A program made the translations under genes and the position numbers. A DNA stretch of 45,071 bases from Anaerocolumna sp. (lineage in GTDB: Bacteria; Bacillota; Clostridia; Lachnospirales; Lachnospiraceae), in assembly GCA_029239975.1 (NCBI GenBank), contig JARBTX010000026.1:1-45071 (forward strand), written 5' to 3'. Each line of letters opens with the position of its first letter. Positions within the stretch are counted from its first letter, which is position 1. This document shows positions 1 through 9,080 of this stretch, in pieces. Below the pieces are notes generated by a model. That model did not search any database and had not been told where the DNA came from. It worked only from the letters and a program-made list of their open reading frames with translations.

Positions 1-60
1 AATTCTCATTACTTGACTTGCCATAAAAAAAGTCGCCTCCTTTTCGCACTTAATTGCAGT

Positions 61-211
61 ACGACAAGCGGTGACTGTACACTCAACCGTGTGTGTCATA
101 GCATTAAAACTTCGAAATGCAAACCAAATAAATGATTTGCCAGTTAAAACACAAACTTTACACGTTTATCTGCCCGTAGCAGAAATTTTTGTCTTGTACA
201 GTGACTTGTCG
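61..211. repeat. Imperfect inverted repeat in gene-free leader region
   Basis: Positions 61-80 and 196-211 are imperfect reverse complements, sharing CGACAAG and ACTGTAC, with about 115 bases between them. A small hairpin (CTGC, five bases, GCAG) lies in the loop near 167-181. I find no convincing gene in 1-460, and no tRNA or rRNA signature. The element could be a foldback repeat or part of a structured transcript that begins upstream of the window. I cannot identify it. Confidence 0.4.
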
Positions 212-462
212 CCAGTTTCATAACTTGACATTCGCTCCACGGAAAACCTACAAAGTATGTAGCAACCTCACGCTTCTACGCTATCAATGTCACAACATCA
301 ATTAGTATACAACAGTTAAAAAAAATATGCAAGTAGTTTTTTCAAATTTTTTTACTGTAATATAATGCAAGAAGAAGTACTATGTATCATCTCTTATAAT
401 AGAGTATTTATACATAATAACATCTTCTCAATTGTCAAAGTATTCTTCTTAATGCTTGATTA

Positions 463-798
463 TTACTTCCTATTAATAATTGTTTACTTCCTATTAATAC
501 TTGATTACTTCCTATTAGTAGTTGATTACTTCCTATTGATACTTGATTACTTCCTATTAGTAGTTGTTTACTTCCCATTGATACTTGATTACTTCCTACT
601 AGTATTTGTTTACTTCCTATTGATACTTGATTACTTCCTATTAGTATTTGATTACTTCCTACTAGTATTTGTTTACTTCCTATTAGTATTTGATTACTTC
701 CTATTAATATGTAGTTGATTACTTCCTACTAGTATTTGTTTACTTCCTATTAATACTTGATTACTTCCTATTAGTAGTTGATTACTTCCTATTAATAT
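463..798. repeat. 21-bp minisatellite, 16 copies
   Basis: About sixteen tandem copies of a 21-bp unit with consensus ATTACTTCCTATTAGTAGTTG. The core TTACTTCC is nearly invariant, while the last 8 bases vary (AGTATTTG, AATACTTG, AGTAGTTG). Copy 12, near 691-715, carries 4 extra bases. The 21-bp period keeps a forward reading frame open as heptads of the DYFLLVV type, but there is no ribosome binding site before the only upstream ATG (365), and the 25-bp copy breaks the frame. I therefore read it as non-coding. Nothing else is evident between it and the gene ending at 1006. Confidence 0.9.
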
Positions 799-1005
799 AT
801 TTATTTCTTATTTTAAAAGTAATCTAATTATAATAATTACTCTACATCAAGAAATAATCTCTTCTTAATTACAGTAATTCGTCTTATTTTAATGTAAATC
901 AACCGATCATATAAAATCTACTTTTTTTACAAATTATTCTTGGTGAACTTCGTTTTAAAATAAGTATCTAATTCTCTCCATATTAAAGATACTATATACT
1001 TATTA

Positions 1006-1644
1006 TTAATACTTTTCAATAGCACCAAAACAATCAGGTGTAACTTCCCCCGTATCAGGATTTCGCGATGAATGGATATTATACATAAATCCGTCTTTTC
1101 CAAAACGCCCTTGTACATTTTCATCCCACATGGCACTATCCATACAAATGTGTTTTGATCTTAAAGCCACTACTACATCTCTACTATTTTCAAAGTGTTC
1201 TCTCTCCCATAGATATTCACATTCAATATTTAGGAAACACTCCTTAATACGTGGAGCATTTACAGTTATTGCTCTCTCAGATGTTAATCCGGATAGAGTA
1301 ATTTCATCGTCATCATAATTATTATTTTGAATGGTATCTTCACATTTCTTATAGATATCTCTTGTAGGAAAATTTAAAACACAACATTTATTTTCTTTTA
1401 GTGTTTCATATAAATGCCCTTTTTTTGATACAGATCCTATAATACATATAAACTCACCACTATCCCCTACAAAAGTTGACCAGGATTGTAAACAAGCATT
1501 TTCTTTCCCATTTGCTTTATAGGATGTAATTACAAGTAGAACAGATGGAATACAAGTTAAGAAATCTTGCCATGAAAAGCTCTGAAATTCTCCTGGCCAG
1601 GTTTCTTTAAATGTGTTAGGTATGTTACTAAATTCTGCTTTCAT
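1006..1644 (-). CDS. Flavin-reductase-like FMN-binding protein
   Basis: A 212-residue soluble protein resembling the flavin reductase-like, FMN-binding split-barrel family. These proteins bind FMN or reduce flavin with NAD(P)H; several clostridial members have no known substrate. Supporting features are the N-terminal segment with PSVLLVITSYKANGKENA, the motif FVGDSGEFICIIGSVSKKGH and NKCCVLNFPT, a spacing typical of the family. The ATG at 1644 is preferred over an upstream TTG at 1683 because AGAGGGA sits 8-9 bases before it. It lies downstream of the WYL regulator gene on the same strand, but a strong terminator separates them, so it is probably transcribed alone. No signal peptide or membrane segment is seen. 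The family call is good; the physiological role is unknown. Confidence 0.75.
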   Translation of the reverse strand: MKAEFSNIPNTFKETWPGEFQSFSWQDFLTCIPSVLLVITSYKANGKENACLQSWSTFVGDSGEFICIIGSVSKKGHLYETLKENKCCVLNFPTRDIYKKCEDTIQNNNYDDDEITLSGLTSERAITVNAPRIKECFLNIECEYLWEREHFENSRDVVVALRSKHICMDSAMWDENVQGRFGKDGFMYNIHSSRNPDTGEVTPDCFGAIEKY

Positions 1645-1787
1645 AAGTCTTATCCCTCTCAATCTAACTATTTTAATTAACAATTCAAAAACGATTATAA
1701 ATATGATTGTTTAATTAGAACTACATCACGAACTAATATTGTTAAAACATTCATACTTAACAAATTGCTTTATAGTTTTATTATAAA

Positions 1788-1821
1788 GAAAAAACACGAC
1801 AACTAGCTGTCATGTTTTTTC
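1788..1821 (-). terminator. Rho-independent terminator of the WYL regulator gene
   Basis: AAAAAACAYGACA pairs with its complement around a short AGCTAG-type loop, and the minus-strand copy ends in TTTTTTC. The stem overlaps the TGA stop codon of the regulator gene (1810-1812), so the last codons are part of the hairpin. Confidence 0.85.
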
Positions 1822-2721
1822 ATATAAATATATAATATTTTTTGCAATCTTTGTTATCTCTTCTTTTAATTCTTGTGGTTCAACAACTTCAACTTTATCA
1901 GCAAAACTAAAAAGCCAATCAATCAGAAACTGTTTATTGGTAAAATTAGATTGAAATAATAATCTCCCATCTTTTTGAGTAATAAATGAATCTACTCCAT
2001 AAGCATCCACTAAGCGATATTTTACACTTTCATCAAAAAGAACTGTAACATTTATATTATCCAAAAAATAATTATCTAAATCTTCTTTTTCTACTGGTAT
2101 TTCTCTTGGTACATAAGTTTCATTTATTATATTTAACTCAGCCATTCGATTTAATTTAAACAGCCGAAAATCATTACGAACCAAACAATATCCTAATACA
2201 TACCAGGATGACCATTTAAATGTAATATAATAGGGCTCTATTTGTCGTATACTATCCCCATTTGCTCCGAAATAGCGAAAAGTCACCTTATACTTAGTTC
2301 GAATAGCATCTTTTAGTAAGCTAATTTTTTCAGATAAACTACCTTTATAAAACGAAGCCAAATCAATTATTATATTATCTTTTATTGAATTTACACTTTC
2401 ATTTTTTACAGAAAACTTATCTATCAACTGTTCTACATTCACTGACTTTGTGACACTTTTAATACCGTTTAAACCTATTATAATATTTTCTAGTTCTTCG
2501 TAAGTAAAAAGATTCTTATCAATCTTATATCCTTCTGCTATTGTAATACCACCATTTGCTCCTTGCATAGTAACAAGTGGTATTCCAGCTTTACATATAT
2601 CTTCAATATCTCGATTTATGGTTCTGCGGGACACTTCAAACTTCCTGGCTAAATACGGTGCAGTAACTTTCTCTTTTTGTAAAAGTACAGTTAAAATACC
2701 AAGTAAACGGTCTAGTTTCAT
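1810..2721 (-). CDS. HTH and WYL-domain transcriptional regulator (YafY/DeoR-like)
   Basis: A 303-residue DNA-binding regulator. Residues 1-60 form an HTH_11/DeoR-type helix-turn-helix (KVTAPYLARKFEVSRRTINR followed by a GANGG wing). A WYL domain follows at about 140-215, with the characteristic W173-Y174-V175 in SSWYVLGYC. WYL domains bind small ligands or nucleic acids and modulate such regulators. The length matches typical YafY-like proteins of about 300 residues. The ATG at 2721 is preceded by AAGGGGAG. The gene starts 36 bases after the methyltransferase stop on the same strand, so the two may be co-transcribed. The regulated genes are unknown; the flavin-reductase-like gene downstream is a candidate by position only. 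Confidence 0.88.
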   Translation of the reverse strand: MKLDRLLGILTVLLQKEKVTAPYLARKFEVSRRTINRDIEDICKAGIPLVTMQGANGGITIAEGYKIDKNLFTYEELENIIIGLNGIKSVTKSVNVEQLIDKFSVKNESVNSIKDNIIIDLASFYKGSLSEKISLLKDAIRTKYKVTFRYFGANGDSIRQIEPYYITFKWSSWYVLGYCLVRNDFRLFKLNRMAELNIINETYVPREIPVEKEDLDNYFLDNINVTVLFDESVKYRLVDAYGVDSFITQKDGRLLFQSNFTNKQFLIDWLFSFADKVEVVEPQELKEEITKIAKNIIYLYEKT

Positions 2722-2757
2722 AATCTCCCCTTGATAAATAGTTATAGTGATTATCGG

Positions 2758-3633
2758 TTAGCAAACCCATCTTCCTGATGCTCCACATGGCAGAATTAAT
2801 CCATTGTTCGTTACTGGTAATCCTATTTCATCAGCTTCAATACTTCCACCAAACTTTGATTTTAATTCAATACCTAACAAATAAGAAAGCACTGCAGGTT
2901 GAAGACCTGTTGTGTAAGAATTGATTAAGAAGAATAGTGGTTTGTCCACTAACACATCAGCACATAGTTTTACAAAAGGATGAATGCTCTCTTCTATCTT
3001 CCATATCTCACCTTTAGGGCCTCTTCCATAAGATGGGGGATCCATAATTACTGCATCATAACGATTACCCCTTCTAATCTCACGTTCCACAAATTTACCA
3101 CAATCATCAACAATATAACGAATCGGAGCTTCTCCTAATCCTGATAATGTAGCATTTTCTTTCGCCCAAGTCACCATACCCTTAGAAGCATCTACATGAG
3201 TTACACTTGCACCAGCTTTTGCTGCTGCTATGGTAGCACCACCAGTGTATGCAAATAAATTCAAAACTTTTATTTCACGATCTGGCTCAAGTTTTCTTTT
3301 CTCACTAATAATCTTACTAAACCAATCCCAGTTTGCTGCTTGCTCTGGAAATAAACCAGTATGTTTAAAGCTAAATGGCTGTAAATTAAAGGTTAATTCT
3401 TTATAATTAATCTTCCATTGTTTTGGTAAGTCAAAAAATTCCCATTCACCACCACCCTTATTACTTCTGTGGTAATGTCCATTCTTTTTCTTCCATCTAA
3501 CATCTTCTTTTGGAGTATCCCATAAAACTTGTGGATCTGGACGAACCAGTATATAGCCACCCCAACGCTCTAATTTTTCGCCACTAGAAGTATCTATTAC
3601 TTCATAATCTTTCCATCCATCTGCAATCCACAT
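2758..3633 (-). CDS. Class I SAM-dependent methyltransferase (COG1092/RlmI-like)
   Basis: A 291-residue Rossmann-fold methyltransferase. The SAM-binding motif is VLNLFAYTGGATIAAAKAGA, followed by an acidic D at the end of the next strand (VTHVDASKG). The catalytic-type motif is DPPSYGRGPKGE, near residue 198. This combination is typical of COG1092 enzymes, which include 23S rRNA m5C methyltransferases. The usual N-terminal PUA domain of RlmI is absent; the first 110 residues are a shorter family-specific region rich in Trp and Lys. The target could therefore be rRNA or another substrate. The start at 3633 has only a weak AGAGAG signal upstream. It is likely the first gene of a two-gene unit with the WYL regulator. 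Confidence 0.82.
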   Translation of the reverse strand: MWIADGWKDYEVIDTSSGEKLERWGGYILVRPDPQVLWDTPKEDVRWKKKNGHYHRSNKGGGEWEFFDLPKQWKINYKELTFNLQPFSFKHTGLFPEQAANWDWFSKIISEKRKLEPDREIKVLNLFAYTGGATIAAAKAGASVTHVDASKGMVTWAKENATLSGLGEAPIRYIVDDCGKFVEREIRRGNRYDAVIMDPPSYGRGPKGEIWKIEESIHPFVKLCADVLVDKPLFFLINSYTTGLQPAVLSYLLGIELKSKFGGSIEADEIGLPVTNNGLILPCGASGRWVC

Positions 3634-3676
3634 ACTAATTCTCTCTTTCTATAATCACTTATTATTATCATGAAGT

Positions 3677-3713
3677 AGCAGATTAGCATTAAGAAACTCT
3701 TTACTAATCTGCT
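3677..3713. other. Hairpin upstream of the methyltransferase gene
   Basis: AGCAGATTAG and CTAATCTGCT are perfect 10-bp complements around a 17-base loop. It lies 44 bases before the methyltransferase start and has no T-tract, so it looks more like a leader structure or operator than a terminator. Confidence 0.4.
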
Positions 3714-3791
3714 TATGGTAAATATTATATCTTTTATTATTAACTATAATCATATTTATTCTATTTTAAATACAATCCGTAGTTTAATTAT

Positions 3792-3822
3792 AAAAAGATT
3801 GAATTATTTGTCAATCTTTTTT
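3792..3822 (-). terminator. Terminator after the GH74 gene
   Basis: AAAAAGATTGA pairs with TCAATCTTTTT around a 7-base loop, with A and T tracts on both sides, so it can act in either direction. It sits about 50 bases past the stop of the minus-strand GH74 gene. Confidence 0.75.
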
Positions 3823-3872
3823 CACTTTGCATCCTATTTTAAGCAATCATAATATAATAATGCTTACATATG

Positions 3873-6188
3873 TTACTTTTCTTCTATTTCTCCATATACA
3901 ATACCAAGTCCCACCGTACTCATATATACACGTCCATACACATTCATATCACCAATAACAAATTCTCCGTTACCAGGACCACCAAATTGATGGTTATCAT
4001 CATTGATACGAATCCAGCTTTCACCATTGTCTTCAGAAGCAAATAACCCAATATTCTCTGGACTTTCGGTTACACTACCCCACATATAGATTACATATGG
4101 TCTTGATTCATTTCTTGCCTTACCTAAACCAAGAGCACTACAGGACTTTACGTTCTTTAGTTGTATAAAACTTTCTCCAAGATCAGTCGATATTGCAATC
4201 CCTTTTTCACCACAAGGTATGTAAATTGATCTGTCTTTATCTAAACCAATTGCAAATCTCTTATAACCACCTAAATTAAAGTATTTAGACTTAAAGGTTT
4301 TACCACCATCGCTACTTACATAAAAAATATGACCACTATTTGCATATACATAATTGGTATCACTAGGATCTGTTACCAAGTAAATATCAGAAGATAACCC
4401 TTTACAAATTTCCCAAGTAGCTCCTTCGTCTTTTGTAAAATAAGTGTTACTACCATTTGAAGGACTCCAATATATTGTAGATGCATCCGCTGATATAGCA
4501 ACATGTCCTTCTTTGGCTTTTCCATCGGATAATTTTGGTGCAGTTTTTAATGCAGTCCAAGTTTCACCTGCATCTTTTGTAAGGAGAATTTCAATGCTAT
4601 TTTCATTTACAATACGCACCCAATGGTCCACTTTATTCGCTGCATATGCAATACTGTAATTTGATCCTGATGCTCGTTTATATATAGTTCCATATTCTTT
4701 TACATCCTTATGCACAAAACCGCTATAATCCCCTATAACTGATAGTAATGCACCATTTGGTATACTTACTAAGTCTAGCGGTACAGTTTCTTCTAATCCT
4801 TTTGCATTAAAATAAAAATCGTTTTGATTATCCCATATATTATCACAGGTAAATATACCATTACCCGATGTAACAAACAATCTATTTGTATGAAAGGAAT
4901 CTAATAACAAAGAACCACTCCAATGTATGGAGTAATTTTTTATCCACGTACACCCATTATCATTCATAGTCATTGTATTTAAAATATTCTTCCATGTCTT
5001 TCCTTGGTCTGTTGAAGTATAAAATATATCACCGTCAGAACCATTTGGCTGCTTCCACCAAGTATTCATTGTAGAGCAAACTAATTGATTTGGATTTGCA
5101 GGATTTATTGCAATATCACCCATAGGTCTTTTATCACTTGGTGATATATCAACTGCTTTATTTGAATTAATATCATAACGATAGATGCCCCCTGTAGTGC
5201 TATTCCAAGGTCCTTCAAAATCAGCATAGGTGATATACAAATTTCCATTACCATCGTATTTCATTCGTTGTGGCATTAAGTCCTTTGGTAAGCCTTCTAC
5301 TGCATTCCACGTAATCCCACCATCATTAGACATAAATATGTTATCTTCACCACTTCTAGATACCGAAACGAAAATTCGTTGTGTTGTGTTATCTGAAGAT
5401 TTTGTATCTTTATCAAACACAATTGAACAAATACCATTTTGATTAGACGTACTTTTCACTGGGAAAGCTTCTACTTTCTCCCAGGTTAAACCACCATCTA
5501 TACTCTTTATCAAACCACCGGTTCTTCCACCACAATATATTATATTTCCATTCATAGGATCTACAGCAATTCGTTCTCCATTTTGTCTACCCATTCCATT
5601 ACCATGAACTTTTATTAAGTTCGTAACATCCACTGTTATAAAAGTCTCACCATAATCATTGGAAATAAAAATTACTGTTTTGTTATTACTATAATAATCA
5701 CATCCTGCAACCATATACAATTTTTTAGGATCATTTTTATCAATTGCAATACCATCAATACTTAAAAGACCTTTATCTGCTTCGCTTACACCAAAACTTA
5801 AAGGTATCCATTCACCTGCTTCTTCATTCCAACGATATGCTCCACCCACATCCGTTCTTGCATAGAACAAATTCTTTTCACTTGGATGACCAAGGAGACC
5901 ACTTACAAAACCTCCACCACCCATTGCTACTTGATCAAAACGATATGTAAAATCCGATAACGTAAGACTGTCATCTATACTAGTTCGATCACTGCTATTA
6001 TCAGCACTTGCTATTTCTTCTGTATTATTCTTAGCATTATCTTCTGTAACCGACTCCAAAGTGTTAATATCATTGTTTATCAGGTTTGTCGTTTCCCCAC
6101 TTTTTTTATTACAACCATATAAAAATATACTGATGCCAACTATCACCAATAAGCAATAAAAATAACCCTTAATCTTATACCTTCTCAT
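3873..6188 (-). CDS. GH74 xyloglucanase, lipoprotein
   Basis: A 771-residue secreted glycoside hydrolase predicted to cleave the beta-1,4-glucan backbone of xyloglucan. A lipoprotein signal ends in LYGC with Cys26 as the anchor, followed by an acidic Asn/Thr-rich linker to about residue 80. The rest is the GH74 double beta-propeller with sialidase-type repeats (SNDGGITWN, STDQGKTW, TKDEGATW, SSDGGKTF). The motif TDVGGAYRW at about 112-120 holds a candidate catalytic Asp113, and IGDYSGFVH near residue 490-500 holds the second, by analogy with clostridial Xgh74. The C-terminal signature DMNVYGRVYMSTVGLGIVYG is typical. The ATG at 6188 is chosen because GGAGGAG lies 5 bases upstream; two ATGs further upstream (6200, 6212) lack this signal. 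It has its own terminator and probably its own promoter. Confidence 0.92.
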   Translation of the reverse strand: MRRYKIKGYFYCLLVIVGISIFLYGCNKKSGETTNLINNDINTLESVTEDNAKNNTEEIASADNSSDRTSIDDSLTLSDFTYRFDQVAMGGGGFVSGLLGHPSEKNLFYARTDVGGAYRWNEEAGEWIPLSFGVSEADKGLLSIDGIAIDKNDPKKLYMVAGCDYYSNNKTVIFISNDYGETFITVDVTNLIKVHGNGMGRQNGERIAVDPMNGNIIYCGGRTGGLIKSIDGGLTWEKVEAFPVKSTSNQNGICSIVFDKDTKSSDNTTQRIFVSVSRSGEDNIFMSNDGGITWNAVEGLPKDLMPQRMKYDGNGNLYITYADFEGPWNSTTGGIYRYDINSNKAVDISPSDKRPMGDIAINPANPNQLVCSTMNTWWKQPNGSDGDIFYTSTDQGKTWKNILNTMTMNDNGCTWIKNYSIHWSGSLLLDSFHTNRLFVTSGNGIFTCDNIWDNQNDFYFNAKGLEETVPLDLVSIPNGALLSVIGDYSGFVHKDVKEYGTIYKRASGSNYSIAYAANKVDHWVRIVNENSIEILLTKDAGETWTALKTAPKLSDGKAKEGHVAISADASTIYWSPSNGSNTYFTKDEGATWEICKGLSSDIYLVTDPSDTNYVYANSGHIFYVSSDGGKTFKSKYFNLGGYKRFAIGLDKDRSIYIPCGEKGIAISTDLGESFIQLKNVKSCSALGLGKARNESRPYVIYMWGSVTESPENIGLFASEDNGESWIRINDDNHQFGGPGNGEFVIGDMNVYGRVYMSTVGLGIVYGEIEEK

Positions 6189-6326
6189 TATCTCCTCCAT
6201 ATTAATATCCATACTTATAAATTTGACTTTTACATCTTCAGATATAAAAAGAAATCCATCTTGAAATATTCATATAGTACCACTTTATTATCTGTATGTT
6301 AAAAATCCCCCATAGTTTTCTATAGA

Positions 6327-6377
6327 GAAAAAGGGAGCATCGCTCAGTAGCTTAATCAGCTATTTTGCGACGCTCCC
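6327..6377 (-). terminator. Terminator after the 475-residue binding-protein gene
   Basis: GGGAGC, TCGC and TAGCT on the left pair in order with AGCTA, GCGA and GCTCCC on the right. The minus-strand copy is followed by TTTTTC. It lies 16 bases past the stop and ends the transporter block. Confidence 0.85.
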
Positions 6378-6392
6378 TTCATTCTTTATTTA

Positions 6393-7820
6393 TTATTTCT
6401 TAAATAATTTGTCTAAAATATCTTGTAATAATTGTTTGTTAGCTTCAACTGCTTGAGAAACAGTAGCTTCACCATTTATGATTTGCATCATAGGTGCTCC
6501 TGCATCAAATCCGATGAAATTCCATAAATCAGTAGTAGGTTTTTTACCCATTTCTAAGATATAGTTAAAGTCTCTTTCTGTATCGAAACAGCTTTCAGCC
6601 CATTCTGTGTTATCTCTAAGAGATAAATCACCAGCATACCAGTTAGTCCAATCATACATAACTTTGTATAATAAGAGAGGTTCTGCTACACCCTTAGGAA
6701 TAAAGTACCAGTTTCCACCAGCATAGATTGTATTATTTGTATCTTTGTTACCACTTGGTCCAACTGGCCAAGGAACGATACTCATATCAAATTCAACTTC
6801 TGCACCAGATTGTACCCAGTGTTGAGTTCCCCAGAAAGCAACCTTTCCGTCTTTCCATGCATTTAAGTTGTCATTCCAGTCATCTGCATTCCAAGGTCTA
6901 GCTGTCTTGGATGTATTGTACATATCATAAATAAAATCAAGAGCTTCTACAACTGGTTTAGAACTAAAACCTTCAGTTTCAGAACCAGCGATAGTACCAC
7001 CATTAGATAACACTAATTGTGGAAGTGTATAAGTCCAGATTGAACCATAACCATAAACATCAGTTGATCCATCACCATCGTTATCTTTAGTAGTTGCTAC
7101 TAAATATTCTTTAAATTTATCCCAAGTCCATTCACCTTTGTCATAAAGATCTTGTGGAGATTCTAAGCCTAATTGATCAATCATAGTTGCATTGTAAGCT
7201 AAACCTATTGCACCAGTTTCAATTGCACTACCAGCGAATAAGTAATTCTTATCAGCACCAAAAAGATTTAATTTCTTCATAACTGTTTGGTCATTAAAGA
7301 TATCGTCATCAGCTGGAACGAAATCTTCAAGTGGTTGTGCTAAATCTGCAACAATTGCAGGTACACCGAATTGTAAATCTGCCATATAGATATCGCAGTC
7401 AGGTGTTCCAGCCATAATGGAAGTATTAATACTTTCCATGATACCTTCCCAAGTTAAGTTAACGAATTCTAATTTTACATTATATTTTTCTTCAATTGCT
7501 CTCATGTTAGCAATTTGCATTTCTGCATTTTCAATATTTGCTTCAGCTGGATTATCTTCAGGTGAAGTATGTCTACTATCATAAAATACATCGTACCAAG
7601 TACCAACTTTAATTGTTCTTGGTTCTGTTCCTTCATGTCTAACAGTAACTTCTTCAGCAGGTGCTTCTGTTGGTTCTGCTGTAGGTTCAACTACCGCTTC
7701 TGTTGGAGCTGTTGTAGCCTCATCACTTGTAGCTGGTTTATCTTTTTTAGCACAAGCTGCAAGAGACAATGTCATAATCATTACTAATAATAATGCTAAA
7801 AACTTTTTGCTTGTCTTCAT
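6393..7820 (-). CDS. Sugar ABC transporter substrate-binding lipoprotein
   Basis: A 475-residue extracellular solute-binding protein of the CUT1 (family 1) type. It has a lipoprotein signal with box LAAC and Cys23 as anchor, then a Thr/Glu/Pro linker to about residue 60. The mature domain begins with RTIKVGTWYDVF and contains typical cluster-B features such as TPDCDIYMAD, NLNAWKDGKVAFWGTQHW and the C-terminal ATVSQAVEANKQLLQDILD. The start at 7820 has AGGAGG 9 bases upstream. It is the last gene of the block, 237 bases after the permease gene. The gap carries a stem-loop, so the binding protein may be expressed at a different level from the permeases. The ligand cannot be read from the sequence; a hemicellulose oligosaccharide is likely from context. 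Confidence 0.9.
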   Translation of the reverse strand: MKTSKKFLALLLVMIMTLSLAACAKKDKPATSDEATTAPTEAVVEPTAEPTEAPAEEVTVRHEGTEPRTIKVGTWYDVFYDSRHTSPEDNPAEANIENAEMQIANMRAIEEKYNVKLEFVNLTWEGIMESINTSIMAGTPDCDIYMADLQFGVPAIVADLAQPLEDFVPADDDIFNDQTVMKKLNLFGADKNYLFAGSAIETGAIGLAYNATMIDQLGLESPQDLYDKGEWTWDKFKEYLVATTKDNDGDGSTDVYGYGSIWTYTLPQLVLSNGGTIAGSETEGFSSKPVVEALDFIYDMYNTSKTARPWNADDWNDNLNAWKDGKVAFWGTQHWVQSGAEVEFDMSIVPWPVGPSGNKDTNNTIYAGGNWYFIPKGVAEPLLLYKVMYDWTNWYAGDLSLRDNTEWAESCFDTERDFNYILEMGKKPTTDLWNFIGFDAGAPMMQIINGEATVSQAVEANKQLLQDILDKLFKK

Positions 7821-7862
7821 TTAACAAGACCTCCTCTTTTATTTGTTTTGCCTGTATTTTAA

Positions 7863-7901
7863 GTCGGCCGACAGTCACTACTACAATCCCCTTAACTGTC
7901 G
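7863..7901 (-). promoter_or_regulatory. Intercistronic stem-loop before the binding-protein gene
   Basis: CGACAGT (7869-7875) pairs with ACTGTCG (7895-7901). The overlapping palindrome GTCGGCCGAC (7863-7872) would compete with it, so two alternative folds are possible. No T-tract follows. In transporter operons such hairpins often stabilise or separate the binding-protein mRNA; that role is inferred here. Confidence 0.45.
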
Positions 7902-8021
7902 AGAGCAAGCAAATGGGGCATTGCCTTGATATTGTTTACTCTGTATATAATTATACTACAATTTGCTTCATTTTGCAACACATTATATAATAATTTTTAA
8001 TTATTTTTTCACACTCCATTG

Positions 8022-8043
8022 TGCATAATGATGCAAAAATGCA
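8022..8043. promoter_or_regulatory. TGCA motif cluster upstream of the binding-protein gene
   Basis: Three TGCA cores at 8022, 8032 and 8040, in the context GTGCATAATGATGCAAAAAT, with a fourth at 7974. The same kind of cluster occurs upstream of other catabolic genes here, so a shared regulator is possible. Confidence 0.35.
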
Positions 8044-8057
8044 ATATTAATACACAA

Positions 8058-9065
8058 TTATCCAACAATACCACTACGCTCTACACCTTCCATAAAATAT
8101 CTTTGAAGAATAACGTATAATAACACTACAGGTAAAATAGTAAGCACGATACCAGCATATAAATATAGCTGTGTTAATGTTGGATCGTCTAATTGATCTA
8201 AGTTAGCAATGGATGCTTGTAACGTTGTAATTTTCTTACTTATTAAGAACTTTGAATCAATTAAGAATAGCTTACTGTAAAACATATCATTGTATTGCCA
8301 TACAAGTGAGAATACTGCAACTGTAATTACAGATGGTATTGCATTTACTAACATAATTCTAAAGTAAGTGTACCATGGACCTGCACCATCGATAAATGCA
8401 GCTTCTTCAATTTCCTTTGGTAGTCCACGGAAAAATTGATTAAAGATATAAATGTACAAACCAGAACGAAGACCAACGCCAAATATAGTCATTATAAACA
8501 TTGGAATTCTTTTTGCTAGAAGATTGATTCCACCATCCACACCTTGAATCAAACTAACAATTCCAGCTGGATCAAATTTACGGAAGTACATATATAATGG
8601 AAGCATGATGGTATGTGTAGGAACAACAATCGTTATAATAACACATGCAAATAATAACTTTTTGAATGGGAAATTAAATCTTGCAAAACCATAGCCAACC
8701 ATTGAAGTAATCATAATTTGTATAAGCATTAAGAGTAATACATAACCTAAAGTGTTAAGTAATGTCTTTACATAATCCATACGAAGCCAAGATAATTTAA
8801 AATTCTCCAAAGTAGGTGCCTGTGGAAATAGGTATACTACTGGATTATATACATCTTCAGCTGAGAAAAAGGATCTGCTGACTACAGTAATAATTGGACC
8901 TAAGATGATATAGGATATACCCACTATAATTACGAATCTCAATAGGGAAAGTACGAAAGTCTTACTCATGTGAACTGCTTTTTTTCTGTCATTGGCAAAC
9001 TGTTTGTCATCCTTAAGATTTTGAACAGTTGCTCTAGGATTTTTAATCATTTCTAAAATCTTCAT
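8058..9065 (-). CDS. Sugar ABC transporter permease, MalG-like
   Basis: A 335-residue inner-membrane permease of the CUT1 class with about six membrane segments after a longer than usual charged N-terminal tail of about 35 residues. The ATPase-docking EAA loop reads EEAAFIDGAGPWYTYFRIMLV. The C-terminus ends in EGVERSGIVG, like MalG-family proteins. It starts 15 bases after the preceding permease stop and ends 237 bases before the 475-residue binding-protein gene. It is expected to pair with the permease at 9081-9995. No ATPase gene is nearby, so a shared MsmK-type ATPase is likely. The substrate is unknown. Confidence 0.9.
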   Translation of the reverse strand: MKILEMIKNPRATVQNLKDDKQFANDRKKAVHMSKTFVLSLLRFVIIVGISYIILGPIITVVSRSFFSAEDVYNPVVYLFPQAPTLENFKLSWLRMDYVKTLLNTLGYVLLLMLIQIMITSMVGYGFARFNFPFKKLLFACVIITIVVPTHTIMLPLYMYFRKFDPAGIVSLIQGVDGGINLLAKRIPMFIMTIFGVGLRSGLYIYIFNQFFRGLPKEIEEAAFIDGAGPWYTYFRIMLVNAIPSVITVAVFSLVWQYNDMFYSKLFLIDSKFLISKKITTLQASIANLDQLDDPTLTQLYLYAGIVLTILPVVLLYVILQRYFMEGVERSGIVG

Positions 9066-9080
9066 TCTCTTTCCCTCCTT

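Noticed and set aside
365..718. Open frame encoding a hydrophobic heptad-repeat protein over the minisatellite
   Set aside because: No ribosome binding site at the ATG; the frame is open only because the repeat period is 21 bp, and it ends where one copy has 4 extra bases.
463..798. CRISPR array
   Set aside because: Units are contiguous without unique spacers, and no cas gene is present.
1645..1683. Longer N-terminus of the flavin-reductase-like protein from TTG
   Set aside because: The ATG at 1644 has a clear AGAGGGA signal; the TTG does not.
7569..7787. Plus-strand Cys/Phe/Ser-rich small protein
   Set aside because: Antisense shadow of the Thr/Glu/Pro linker of the binding-protein gene.
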